DNA from: Acidimicrobiia bacterium UBA6912
Lineage (GTDB): Bacteria > Actinomycetota > Acidimicrobiia > Spongiisociales > UBA5794
NCBI GenBank assembly: GCA_002450985.1
Contig: DKBA01000317.1
Coordinates: 296-16,824, forward strand
Length of the DNA: 16,529 bases
Direction of reading: 5' to 3'
Of this stretch, positions 1 through 7,268 are shown piece by piece. Both the position numbers and the translations under genes were made by a program. A model generated the notes under the pieces. The model was not told where the DNA came from. It saw nothing but the letters and a program-made list of their open reading frames with translations, and ran no database searches. Each line of letters begins with the position of its first letter. Position 1 is the first letter of the stretch.

Positions 1-177
1 GGGCAGATGCGTGCAACGCACCCCGAGCGGATCATCGAGGCGGCCGTCAAGGGCATGCTCCCCAAGAACAAGCTGGGACGCAGCATTCTCGGCAAGCTCA
101 AGGTCTACGCCGGTCCGGAGCACCCCCACGGCGCACAATCCCCGGAGCCGCTCCAGATCGGAAAGGTGAACGTCTGA
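1..177 (+). CDS. rplM: 50S ribosomal protein L13, C-terminal part (5' truncated)
   Basis: The frame starting at base 1 is open to a TGA at 175-177 and gives the last 58 residues of ribosomal protein L13. The stretch AVKGMLPKNKLGR followed by KLKVYAGPEHPH is the conserved C-terminal signature of L13, a protein of the large subunit that binds 23S rRNA early in assembly. The N-terminal portion lies upstream of the window, so start and total length cannot be judged. The last base of the stop codon is the first base of the rpsI start (TGATG), the usual rplM-rpsI pairing, so the two are almost certainly co-transcribed and translationally coupled. Confidence 0.95.
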   Translation, partial: GQMRATHPERIIEAAVKGMLPKNKLGRSILGKLKVYAGPEHPHGAQSPEPLQIGKVNV

Positions 178-569
178 TGCCGAAGCCTCTCGCCCAGGCG
201 ACCGGTCGCCGCAAGTCGGCAGTCGCCCGAGTCCGCCTCTACGACGGAACCGGTGAGTTCCACCTCAACGGCAGGGCGCTCGACGACTACTTCCCGCAGA
301 TGGCGGTGCGGTTGCGGGCTATCGAGCCACTGCGCACGGTCGAGGCCGAGGGCCGCTACGACGTCCACGCCACCATCGAGGGTGGCGGCTACACCGGGCA
401 GACGGATGCGCTACGCCTGGGGATCGCCCGGGCCCTCGTCGCCGTCGACCCCGACCTGCGGCCGGCGCTCAAGCGCGAGGGCTTCCTCACCCGCGATGCC
501 CGCCGCGTCGAGCGGAAGAAGTACGGTCTCCGCAAGGCTCGCCGCGCCCCGCAGTTCACCAAGCGGTAG
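177..569 (+). CDS. rpsI: 30S ribosomal protein S9
   Basis: This gene encodes 130 residues, the normal length for a bacterial S9 without a long N-terminal extension. Diagnostic stretches are ATGRRKSAVARVRL near the N-terminus (residues 8-21), GGGYTGQTDALRLGIARAL in the middle, and the basic C-terminal tail KYGLRKARRAPQFTKR. In the family, this tail reaches the P site and contacts the anticodon stem of peptidyl-tRNA through the final Lys-Arg. The ATG at 177 overlaps the rplM stop by one base and is the only sensible start. The gene is followed after seven bases by glmM, so ribosomal protein and amino-sugar genes probably share a transcript here. Confidence 0.98.
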   Translation: MPKPLAQATGRRKSAVARVRLYDGTGEFHLNGRALDDYFPQMAVRLRAIEPLRTVEAEGRYDVHATIEGGGYTGQTDALRLGIARALVAVDPDLRPALKREGFLTRDARRVERKKYGLRKARRAPQFTKR

Positions 570-576
570 TCGCCGT

Positions 577-1902
577 ATGGCAGGCATGGGGGGCCGCCTC
601 TTCGGTACCGACGGTGTACGTGGCGTCGCCAATCGCGACCTGACTCCACAGCTCGCCTTCGATCTGTCGCGGGCCGCCGGGGAGACGATCCGCGGGCCCG
701 TGCTCATTGGCCGGGACACCCGCCGTTCTGGCCCCATGCTCGCCGCCGCCCTCCAGGCCGGCTTCAACAGCGTCGGGGTGGACGCGATCGATCTCGGGGT
801 GATCCCGGTCGGCGCCGTGTCCCGGTTGACGCACACCTCGGACGCCGAGATGGGCGTCATGGTGAGCGCATCACACAACCCGGCGCCGGACAACGGCATC
901 AAGCTGATCGCCCACAGCGGCAACAAGCTTCCCGATGCCCAGGAGGAGGCCATCGAGGCTCGTTACCGGCTCGGGACGCCGTACGCCTCGCCCACCGGTG
1001 GCGCCGTCGGCACGACCGACGTGATGGACGACGCCGTCGACCGGTATCTGGATCTCCTCGCCGGCGACCGCGGACCGGTGCTCGGCGGGATGCGGCTCGC
1101 CCTCGACTGCGCCAACGGGGCGGCCCACATCGCCGCCCCCGCCCTCTTCCGGCGGCTCGGCGCCGACGTCGACGTCCACGCCGCCAGCCCCAACGGCGTC
1201 AACATCAACGACGGGTGCGGCGCCACCCACCCCGAGTCGCTCGCCCCGCTCGCAGCGGGACGGGTCGGATTCTGCTTCGACGGCGACGCCGACCGTCTGA
1301 TCGCCATCGACGAGGACGGTGTCGTCGTCAACGGCGACGTCATCATGGCCATCCTCGCCAGGCACATGAAGGAGACCGGCGTGCTCGCCGGCGAGCGCGT
1401 GGTGTCGACCGTGATGGCCAACCTCGGTTTCAAGCTGGCGATGCAGCGGCTGGGGATCGAGGTCGTCCAGACGCAGGTCGGCGACCGCTACGTCCTGGAG
1501 GAGATGCTGCGCCTCGGCGCCGTGCTGGGCGGCGAGCAGTCGGGGCACATCGTGCTCGAGGACCGTATGAGCGGCGACGGGCTCCGGACGGCGCTCCGCC
1601 TCGCAGAGGTGATGGTGGCAACGGGGGCCGGGCTGCGCGAGCTGCGGACGGTGATGACCGAGTTCCCGCAGGTCCTCCACAACGTGGTCGTGGCCGACAA
1701 GGGACGCCTCGAAGCTGCAGACGACGTGTGGTCCGCCGTCGAGAACGCAGCGAGCTCGCTCGGCGACGAGGGCCGCATTCTCGTCAGAGCGTCGGGAACC
1801 GAGCCCATCGTCCGGGTCATGGTGGAGGCGCCGACCGCCGAGGTGGCGGAGTCGGTGGCATCGTCGTTGAGCGCGGTGGTGGCGAGCTCGCTCGGCGGCT
1901 GA
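577..1902 (+). CDS. glmM: Phosphoglucosamine mutase
   Basis: GlmM converts glucosamine-6-phosphate to glucosamine-1-phosphate in UDP-GlcNAc synthesis, in the cytoplasm. The 441-residue product is close to the usual length of about 445. It opens with GRLFGTDGVRGVAN (residues 6-19). The phosphoserine loop is SASHNP (97-102), with Ser99 as the predicted phosphorylated residue. The metal-binding loop is DGDADR (235-240), the sugar-binding loop GEQSGH (319-324) and the phosphate-binding loop RASGTEP (404-410), so all four catalytic elements are intact. I chose the ATG at 577, seven bases after the rpsI stop. An in-frame ATG at 586 would remove only three residues and cannot be excluded, since neither has a clear Shine-Dalgarno sequence. 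The long open frame upstream of 577 overlaps rpsI and is a GC artefact. Confidence 0.97.
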   Translation: MAGMGGRLFGTDGVRGVANRDLTPQLAFDLSRAAGETIRGPVLIGRDTRRSGPMLAAALQAGFNSVGVDAIDLGVIPVGAVSRLTHTSDAEMGVMVSASHNPAPDNGIKLIAHSGNKLPDAQEEAIEARYRLGTPYASPTGGAVGTTDVMDDAVDRYLDLLAGDRGPVLGGMRLALDCANGAAHIAAPALFRRLGADVDVHAASPNGVNINDGCGATHPESLAPLAAGRVGFCFDGDADRLIAIDEDGVVVNGDVIMAILARHMKETGVLAGERVVSTVMANLGFKLAMQRLGIEVVQTQVGDRYVLEEMLRLGAVLGGEQSGHIVLEDRMSGDGLRTALRLAEVMVATGAGLRELRTVMTEFPQVLHNVVVADKGRLEAADDVWSAVENAASSLGDEGRILVRASGTEPIVRVMVEAPTAEVAESVASSLSAVVASSLGG

Positions 1903-1910
1903 GCCGGCGC

Positions 1911-2903
1911 GTGAAGCCCTACGACGAGCTCTCCGCAGCCCAGCAGGTCCGGAGACAGCGGCGCGTCGCGCTCGCCGCCCTCGCCGCCTACCGCATCGAC
2001 GTCACCCGGGTCCGGCTCCAGGCCGCCCACTCGAACACGGTGTGGCGCGTCGACACGGCCGACGGCGAGAAGCTGGCCCTCCGCGTCGGGATGCGACGCG
2101 AGGACACGGCGACGAGCATCGATGCGGAGCTGGCCTGGCTGGAGGCCGTTGCCGAGTCCGACGTCGCCGTGGTCCGCCCGCTCCGCAATCGACACGGCGA
2201 CCTGGTGACCCGCGCCGCGGCGGAGGGCGTGCCTGAGGTGCGCGACTGCGTCCTGTTCGAGTGGATGCCGGGACGGCCCCTCTCCGCCCAGATCACTCCT
2301 GAGAGGTACCGCCTCCTCGGTGCCACGGCGGCCGCGATGCACGACCACGCCGCGCGTTTCGTGCCGCCGCCAGGGTTCACGCCGCTCGTCTGGGATCGGG
2401 TGTTCTACTACCCGCACGAACCCGTCGTCTGGAGGGAGCAGCGGTTGCGTCGATACGTCACCGCGCCACGACGGACCGTGATCGAAGAGGTCGTCGCACG
2501 GGCCGACACCGAGCTGGCTCGCCTCCACCGGGCTCGTCCGATCGTCATCCACGGCGACCTCCACCCGGACAACGTGCACGTCTCTCGCGGACGGCTCATC
2601 GTCTTCGACTTCGAGGACGTCATGTGGGGATTCCCCGTGCAGGACATCGCCATCACCCTCTTCTACGAGCGCGATCGCGCCGACTACCCGGCCCTGTGTG
2701 CCGCTTTCGAGGCCGGCTACTGCACCCGCCGGCCGTGGCCGGTCGAGTACGAGGGTCAGCTCGAGCTCCTGATGGCCGCACGGACGGCGATGTTCATCAA
2801 CTACGTGCTCCGCACCGAGCGCGATCCAGGACCGTACGTCGCCAGGGCGACGAGCCGGCTGCGCCGCTTCCTACGAGCCCACCCTGGGCCCTCCGGCCCA
2901 TAG
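1911..2903 (+). CDS. APH-family small-molecule phosphotransferase (kinase), substrate unknown
   Basis: The predicted protein has 330 residues with the aminoglycoside-phosphotransferase / protein-kinase-like fold. The N-lobe contains a probable ATP-binding lysine region around KLALRVG (residues 54-60). The catalytic loop is HGDLHPDN (214-221), with Asp216 as expected base and Asn221 as metal ligand, followed by DFED (233-236), the DFG equivalent. Phrases such as VFDFEDVMWGFPVQDIA resemble homoserine-kinase-II, SrkA and related bacterial kinases. No signal peptide or membrane segment is visible. The GTG at 1911 lies eight bases after the glmM stop and has no clear ribosome binding site; coupling to glmM is likely. 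In streptomycetes the slot between glmM and glmS is, as I recall, occupied by pantothenate kinase, which this is not. A sugar or amino-sugar substrate is a context-based guess only. Confidence 0.85.
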   Translation: MKPYDELSAAQQVRRQRRVALAALAAYRIDVTRVRLQAAHSNTVWRVDTADGEKLALRVGMRREDTATSIDAELAWLEAVAESDVAVVRPLRNRHGDLVTRAAAEGVPEVRDCVLFEWMPGRPLSAQITPERYRLLGATAAAMHDHAARFVPPPGFTPLVWDRVFYYPHEPVVWREQRLRRYVTAPRRTVIEEVVARADTELARLHRARPIVIHGDLHPDNVHVSRGRLIVFDFEDVMWGFPVQDIAITLFYERDRADYPALCAAFEAGYCTRRPWPVEYEGQLELLMAARTAMFINYVLRTERDPGPYVARATSRLRRFLRAHPGPSGP

Positions 2904-3167
2904 CGCAGCCTCGAAGAGCCCCTAAGCTGGTGCCGACAACAGAGGTTCGACCGGAGCACGTCTCCAAGCGCCTGCCCTCGCCTACGGCGAGGTGACGAGG
3001 GAGAGGGATCATCGAGCAGTCGGCGGGTGCCCTCTCGGCCGCCCACGGTCGTGACGGGACGGGTAAAGCCCGGGGGTGACCCCGGGGACAGAACCCGCTC
3101 CGAGGTGGGAGCGAACCAGGGTTCGCTGTCTTCGCCTCCGGTCATGTATCAGGAGGTTCACGCGCGC
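2904..3167 (+). promoter_or_regulatory. Structured 5' leader / intergenic region upstream of glmS
   Basis: These 264 bases hold no convincing gene but several inverted repeats. They are a 7-bp stem at 2976-2992 (CCTCGCC/GGCGAGG), a 7-bp pairing of 3001-3007 with 3030-3036, and a 7-bp stem closed by a GTGA (GNRA-type) tetraloop at 3069-3086. There are also a 6-bp stem at 3096-3113 and a 7-bp stem at 3110-3127; these last two share bases 3110-3113 and so exclude each other in part. Bases 3135-3139 (CCTCC) can pair with GGAGG at 3152-3156, the glmS ribosome binding site. A weak -10-like TAAGCT lies at 2923-2928. I recognise no known riboswitch class. Function as a regulatory leader is inference. 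Confidence 0.45.
3151..3156 (+). promoter_or_regulatory. glmS ribosome binding site
   Basis: AGGAGG is a consensus Shine-Dalgarno sequence ending 11 bases before the glmS ATG at 3168, a slightly long spacing. It fixes the start that places cysteine second, as glutamine amidotransferases of this class require. The motif is the 3' arm of a possible hairpin with CCTCC at 3135-3139 and may be masked. Confidence 0.7.
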
Positions 3168-4991
3168 ATGTGCGGAATCATGGGCTACGTCGGCCCGCGT
3201 CAAGCGGCGCCACTCATCCTCGACGGCCTGCGACGTCTGGAGTACCGCGGGTACGACTCTGCAGGCATCGCCGTCGCCAATGGAGATATCCACGTTCGCA
3301 AGGCCGAGGGGAAGATCGGGAGGCTGGCGAGCCTGCTCGAGACCGACCCCCTCCACGGCACCGTAGGGATCGGACACACCCGGTGGGCGACCCACGGCGT
3401 GCCGAGCGACGTCAACGCCCATCCCCATCGGGATCCTTCGGGGCGGTTCGTCGTCGTGCACAACGGCATCATCGAGAACTTCCATGAGCTCCGGGAGCGG
3501 CTGAGCGCCGAAGGTCACCTCTTCGAGTCGGAGACCGACACCGAGATCCTGGCCCATCTGGTCGCCCTCGAGTACGACGGCGACATCGTTGCTGCGGTCC
3601 GCCGTGCGGTGGCTCACGCCGAAGGCGCCTATGCCCTCGTGGTCATGACCGCCAACGAGCCGGGCCGGATCGTGGCCGTGCGCCGGGTCAGTCCGCTCAT
3701 CGTCGGGCTGGGCGACGGGGAGACCTTCCTCGCCTCCGACATCCCGGCCGTTCTTCAGCACACGCGCGACTTCCTGATCGTCGAGGACGGCGAGCTCGTC
3801 GTCGTCGACGCCGACGGAGCGACCATCGAGCACATCGAGGGCGGCCGGGTGGACCGCGCCGTCATGCACGTCGACTGGGACGCCGAGCAGGCGGAGAAGG
3901 GCGGCTACGAGCACTTCATGCTCAAGGAGATCCACGAGCAGCCTGCGGTCATCACCGAGACCGTTGGTGGCCGGCTCGACGGCGAGGGTGAGGTGTGGCT
4001 CGAAGACGTGCACTTCGACGACGCCTTCGCCCGCGCCATCGACCGGGTGTGGATCACGGCCTGTGGCACCGCGCTCCATGCCGGGCTCGTCGGGAGGGAG
4101 ATCTTCCAGCGCATCCTCCGCCTCCCCACCGCCGTGGAGTACGCCCACGAGATGCGATACGCCGACCCGCTCGTGAGCGCCCCCAGCCTCACCGTGGCCA
4201 TCAGCCAGTCGGGGGAGACCGCCGACACCCTGGCCGCCGCCCGGCTCGCCCGCCAGAAGGGATCCCGACTGCTCGCCCTCACCAACGTCGTGGGCTCGAC
4301 GCTGAGCCGCGAGGCCGACGACGTGCTCTATACGAGGGCCGGTCCCGAGATCTCCGTGGCGTCGACCAAGGCCTACATGGCGATGCTGATCGGCGAGTAC
4401 CTGCTGGCGTTGCGCATCGGAAGGGCGCGGGGCGTCGTCGACGAGGCCTTGTCGCAGCGGGTGGCCCACGGGCTGCACCTCCTGCCCGCCCAGGTCGAGC
4501 ACGTGCTCCAGGCCGAGAACGACGTCGCCAAGGCGGCGCACCGGATCGCGGATGCCCAGGACGTCTACTTCATCGGTAGGGGTCTCGACTACGCCGTTGC
4601 GATGGAGGGATCGCTCAAGCTGAAGGAGATCAGCTACCTGCACTCGGAGGCGATGCCTGCCGGCGAGCTCAAGCACGGCACGCTCGCCCTGGTGACGGCC
4701 GGGGTGCCGGTCATCGTGGTGCTGACCCAGGGGGCCGTCTACGACAAGACCATGTCGGCGGTGCAGGAGGTCAAGGCTCGGGGCGCCACGGTGCTCGCAG
4801 TCGCCTACGAGGACGATGCGACGATCGGCGCCTTTGCCGACGAGGTGCTGCGGATCCCGCGCACCGACGATCTTCTCAGCCCCGTCGCTTCGATCGTCCC
4901 GCTCCAGCTCCTCGCCTACCACGTGGCACGGCTGCGCGGCCACGACATCGACCAACCGCGGAACCTCGCGAAGTCGGTCACCGTGGAGTAG
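3168..4991 (+). CDS. glmS: Glutamine--fructose-6-phosphate aminotransferase (isomerizing)
   Basis: GlmS makes glucosamine-6-phosphate from fructose-6-phosphate and glutamine, the committed step of hexosamine synthesis. The 607-residue length is standard. The N-terminal class II glutaminase domain (about 1-240) starts MCGIMGYVG; Cys2 becomes the N-terminal nucleophile after Met removal, which dictates the ATG at 3168. HTRWATHG (70-77) and NGIIEN (99-104) complete the glutamine site. Two SIS isomerase domains follow, with CGTALHAG (299-306), SQSGETADT (346-354) and KLKEISYLHSEAMPAGELKHG around 484-504. The C-terminal tail KSVTVE (602-607) is the family ending that links the two active sites. 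A structured leader precedes the gene. The converging minus-strand gene ends 24 bases beyond the stop. Confidence 0.98.
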   Translation: MCGIMGYVGPRQAAPLILDGLRRLEYRGYDSAGIAVANGDIHVRKAEGKIGRLASLLETDPLHGTVGIGHTRWATHGVPSDVNAHPHRDPSGRFVVVHNGIIENFHELRERLSAEGHLFESETDTEILAHLVALEYDGDIVAAVRRAVAHAEGAYALVVMTANEPGRIVAVRRVSPLIVGLGDGETFLASDIPAVLQHTRDFLIVEDGELVVVDADGATIEHIEGGRVDRAVMHVDWDAEQAEKGGYEHFMLKEIHEQPAVITETVGGRLDGEGEVWLEDVHFDDAFARAIDRVWITACGTALHAGLVGREIFQRILRLPTAVEYAHEMRYADPLVSAPSLTVAISQSGETADTLAAARLARQKGSRLLALTNVVGSTLSREADDVLYTRAGPEISVASTKAYMAMLIGEYLLALRIGRARGVVDEALSQRVAHGLHLLPAQVEHVLQAENDVAKAAHRIADAQDVYFIGRGLDYAVAMEGSLKLKEISYLHSEAMPAGELKHGTLALVTAGVPVIVVLTQGAVYDKTMSAVQEVKARGATVLAVAYEDDATIGAFADEVLRIPRTDDLLSPVASIVPLQLLAYHVARLRGHDIDQPRNLAKSVTVE

Positions 4992-5015
4992 GTGGCCTGC
5001 GGAGCGTGCGGCCGG

Positions 5016-6485
5016 CTATCCGGACGACAGGTAGCCCATGACGTCGGCAGCGGTGTAGAACTCCGTGCCGGGACTGGTCCGATCCAACAGCTCGCGGACT
5101 CCCCGGAAGTCGGAGCCTGCGGTGACGAGGGCCGGCTCGTCGTAGCCGGCGCGGCGTTGGGCATAGCCGGCCGTGGCGAGGAGACCGTTGCACAGACACC
5201 GGCGGCCCTCGGTGTTGGCGGCTCGGCCGCCTTTGACGTCGACGTAGGCGCGCAGCGGCTCTGCAGGGCAGCGGTAGCCGATCGAACCGCCCTCGGTCTT
5301 GTACGGCATTCGCAGCATGCCGAGGTCGCAGACCCGCCGTCGGTCGTCGTACACCGCCTCGTCGGAGACGGTCCCGGGGACGTTGACGATGCGGAAAGGG
5401 AAGCCGGTCGGCGACGCTCGCCAGTCGGATCGGACATCCAGCGTGTCGGTGACGACTTGCTCCAGGACCTGGCGCTTGAGGTCGGGGGCCAGACCCGACT
5501 CCTCACACAACGCAAACGCAGTGCCGAGTTGCACGCCGGCGGCGCCCTCGGCGAGGGCGTAGCGCAGGCCGTCTGGTGTGCCGAACGCGCCGGCCAGCCA
5601 GAACGGCGCGCCGATTGCCCGCATCTCGGCGAGGTCCACGTCGTCTCGTGCGTCATAGATCGGCTGGCCCCTGTCGTCGGTGCGGCGCGGGCCGCGCGGC
5701 GGGGCGTTGTGGCCACCTGCGCTCGGCGCTTCGACGATGTAGCCGTCGGGCGGCTTGGGCATGGCGGCCAAGCCGGCGGCGAGATCGACGGAGGCGACGA
5801 TGGCGAGAAAGGCAGGGGTTGCGAGATCGACTGGGCGGCCGCGCCACAGGACAGTCGGATCGAAGACGACCTCGACTTCACCGTCTGCGGAGGTGATCCC
5901 CTGTACCCGCAGCGGGAGCCGGACCACATCGTGGCGGGCCAGGCGACGGATCATCCCCGGGAGCTCGCCGGGGTTTCCGGCACCAACGATCACGTAGTCG
6001 ACCCCGGCGAGCATGGCGCCGTAGAGGGAGAACGGGATCGGCAGCTCGATCTTCCTCAGGTAGTTGATGCCGACGGGGCCGGTGTGGCCCTCCTTGGCGA
6101 GATAGACCTCCACGAAGTTCGCCGCGACCGTCAGCTCCTGGAGGCCGATATCGGGTTCTAGGGTGAACGTGCGGACGTTCTTGAACGGCCGCTCCCCGTC
6201 CTTGCCTCCCGGCGCCAAGTAGGTGTCGATGATCCGACGGGCAGCATCTCGCAGTGGGAAGTGCTCGAGCGCCCTGCGGACGTGCCCGCCTTCGTCTCCG
6301 AGCTGGAGGCGGCGGGCCATGACCACCTCGAGCGCGGTGCCGGACACGACGCCGAGCCCGCCACGACGAGCAACCGCATTCGCCAACGGCCAGCCGGAGA
6401 TGGCGACGCCCATCCCTCCTTGGATGATGCGGGGGTGGGTTCCTGCATCCACTGCGGCTGGGCCCGCGGGTTGGTGGGGGTGGTC
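5016..6485 (-). CDS. Nitronate monooxygenase-like FMN-dependent TIM-barrel oxidoreductase
   Basis: The product belongs to the nitronate monooxygenase / 2-nitropropane dioxygenase family, FMN enzymes that oxidise alkyl nitronates; some members reduce enoyl groups instead. With the chosen start it has 489 residues, a long form. Family signatures are RIIQGGMG (residues 19-26), an EAPSAGGHNAP segment whose His259 sits where the family's catalytic histidine is expected, and GVQLGTAF (317-324) for FMN phosphate binding. A cysteine-rich CLCN (430-433) lies in the C-terminal extension. The GTG at 6485 is preferred because AAGGCAGG precedes it by five bases. A GTG at 6452 (478 residues) starts nearer the conserved domain and is a real alternative. 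The open frame continues upstream to 6767, but that part is arginine-rich and does not look coding. The physiological substrate is unknown. Confidence 0.88.
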   Translation of the reverse strand, partial: DHPHQPAGPAAVDAGTHPRIIQGGMGVAISGWPLANAVARRGGLGVVSGTALEVVMARRLQLGDEGGHVRRALEHFPLRDAARRIIDTYLAPGGKDGERPFKNVRTFTLEPDIGLQELTVAANFVEVYLAKEGHTGPVGINYLRKIELPIPFSLYGAMLAGVDYVIVGAGNPGELPGMIRRLARHDVVRLPLRVQGITSADGEVEVVFDPTVLWRGRPVDLATPAFLAIVASVDLAAGLAAMPKPPDGYIVEAPSAGGHNAPPRGPRRTDDRGQPIYDARDDVDLAEMRAIGAPFWLAGAFGTPDGLRYALAEGAAGVQLGTAFALCEESGLAPDLKRQVLEQVVTDTLDVRSDWRASPTGFPFRIVNVPGTVSDEAVYDDRRRVCDLGMLRMPYKTEGGSIGYRCPAEPLRAYVDVKGGRAANTEGRRCLCNGLLATAGYAQRRAGYDEPALVTAGSDFRGVRELLDRTSPGTEFYTAADVMGYLSSG

Positions 6486-6765
6486 CACGGCTACCTGCCT
6501 TCTGCACGAAGAGCTGTGCGCTCTTCCCGACACGTGTTCCGGTGTCGACTCCGCTGCACCCGATATCGTCAACGACGAGAAGGCGAGCCGCCGCCGACGC
6601 AGCGCCGGGCAGTGTACCCGCACGATGCCAATCGGCACCGCCGCGCGACGCATCCGCTGTTCTCGGGCCTCATCCAGCCGGATCGCCAGGAACGAACACC
6701 GGCTCGAGATCCGGCCCTCATGGCGGGCCACCGCCCTTTCCCTGACCTCTGATGAGGAATCAACC
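6486..6765. other. Divergent intergenic region between the oxidoreductase and the USP-like gene
   Basis: These 280 bases separate divergent genes and should contain promoters for both. On the minus strand a -10-like TACACT lies at 6616-6611. A TTGACG lies at 6562-6557 on the minus strand with no good -10 at the right distance. On the plus strand TATCGT at 6554-6559 could be a -10 for the downstream gene. None has a convincing partner hexamer, so these are only candidates. A ribosome binding site for the plus-strand gene is at the right edge (GAGGA, 6754-6758). I see no gene here. Confidence 0.35.
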
Positions 6766-7200
6766 ATGAATGCATCGATTCATGCGCTCGTTGCGCTCGA
6801 CCCGTTGGACTGGGGCGAGGCAGCGCTCGAGTTCGCCACCCGCCCCGGCGGCGGGGGAGCGGAGCGTGTCACGCTGTTCGTCGCCCTGACCGGTCCGACG
6901 GCGTATGCGCTTCGTGAGTACGCCGCAGCGGAGGGAACCTCCGTCAATGAAACCGGCGACGTGTACATCGAGCAGGTCACGGACCGGCTCTGTGCTCGCG
7001 GCATCGAGGCGGACGGCATCACCACCGTCGGCAGCGACGTCGCCGCCGAGCTGGTTGCCGCCGCCCAGTCGACGGGAGCGACGCTCATCTGTGTGCCTGC
7101 GGGCGGTCGCATCGTCGCCCCCAAGGCCATCGAGCGTCTCGCCGAGGCGGCGGGTATCCCGCTCGCCCTCATCCCCGTGGGCAGCCGGACCGCGGCCTGA
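6766..7200 (+). CDS. Small universal-stress-protein-like (USP/HUP-fold) protein
   Basis: This gene encodes 144 residues of a probable alpha/beta nucleotide-binding-like fold. Features suggesting the UspA class are the hydrophobic N-terminal strand HALVALDPLDWGEAALEFA, a central VTLFVALTGPTAYAL, a helix resembling DVAAELVAAAQSTGATLICVP, and a final IPLALIPV strand. The ATP-binding G-x2-G-x9-G-S/T pattern of UspA is not clearly present; only GGR (around residue 112) resembles its first part, so nucleotide binding is doubtful. The ATG at 6766 has a good GAGGA seven bases upstream, which decides the start over longer open-frame options. A strong hairpin terminator follows. Stress-related function is inferred from fold resemblance only; an electron-transfer-flavoprotein-like fold is another possibility. 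Confidence 0.7.
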   Translation: MNASIHALVALDPLDWGEAALEFATRPGGGGAERVTLFVALTGPTAYALREYAAAEGTSVNETGDVYIEQVTDRLCARGIEADGITTVGSDVAAELVAAAQSTGATLICVPAGGRIVAPKAIERLAEAAGIPLALIPVGSRTAA

Positions 7201-7212
7201 CCACTGCAGCGG

Positions 7213-7239
7213 GGAGGGCGCCCGAACAGGGCGCCCTCC
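7213..7239 (+). terminator. Strong hairpin, probable transcription terminator
   Basis: An 11-bp perfect inverted repeat (GGAGGGCGCCC / GGGCGCCCTCC) with a 5-base GAACA loop begins 12 bases after the USP-like stop codon. No T-run follows, as is often seen for terminators in high-GC actinobacteria. It should insulate the USP-like gene from the downstream glycosylase, whose own -10-like box starts 18 bases later. Confidence 0.75.
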
Positions 7240-7256
7240 TCGATTGCGTCGGGCGG

Positions 7257-7262
7257 TAGGGT
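7257..7262 (+). promoter_or_regulatory. Candidate -10 box for a leaderless mug transcript
   Basis: TAGGGT fits the TANNNT pattern and is followed by exactly six bases and then the ATG at 7269, so transcription would start on or next to the start codon. No -35 consensus is visible; that region overlaps the preceding terminator hairpin. The same TANNNT-N6-start layout recurs upstream of acpS and nnr. Confidence 0.5.
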
Positions 7263-7268
7263 CGGGCG

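Noticed and set aside
253..576. Open frame upstream of glmM overlapping rpsI
   Set aside because: It is the out-of-frame reading of rpsI and is Ser/Arg/Pro-rich. The GlmM domain begins at the ATG at 577.
3060..3130. Resemblance of the glmS leader to known RNAs: glmS ribozyme, guanidine-I/ykkC-like GGTAAAGCCCGGG, ZTP-like GGTCGTGAC, RNase P-like ACAGAACCC
   Set aside because: Each match is a single short segment. The other conserved blocks of every class (for example the 5' half of ykkC, the 3' CCGCCTGGG of ZTP, and the GAGGAAAGTC of RNase P) are absent, and the glmS ribozyme core is not seen.
3009..4955. 648-residue minus-strand open frame opposite glmS
   Set aside because: It is an antisense shadow of glmS with a Val/Asp/Gly/His-biased composition typical of reversed high-GC codons and no recognisable domain.
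6486..6767. Extension of the minus-strand oxidoreductase to an ATG at 6767 (583 residues)
   Set aside because: The added 94 residues are arginine-, serine- and alanine-rich without family similarity. They would run through the divergent promoter region and start inside the ribosome-bound start of the USP-like gene.
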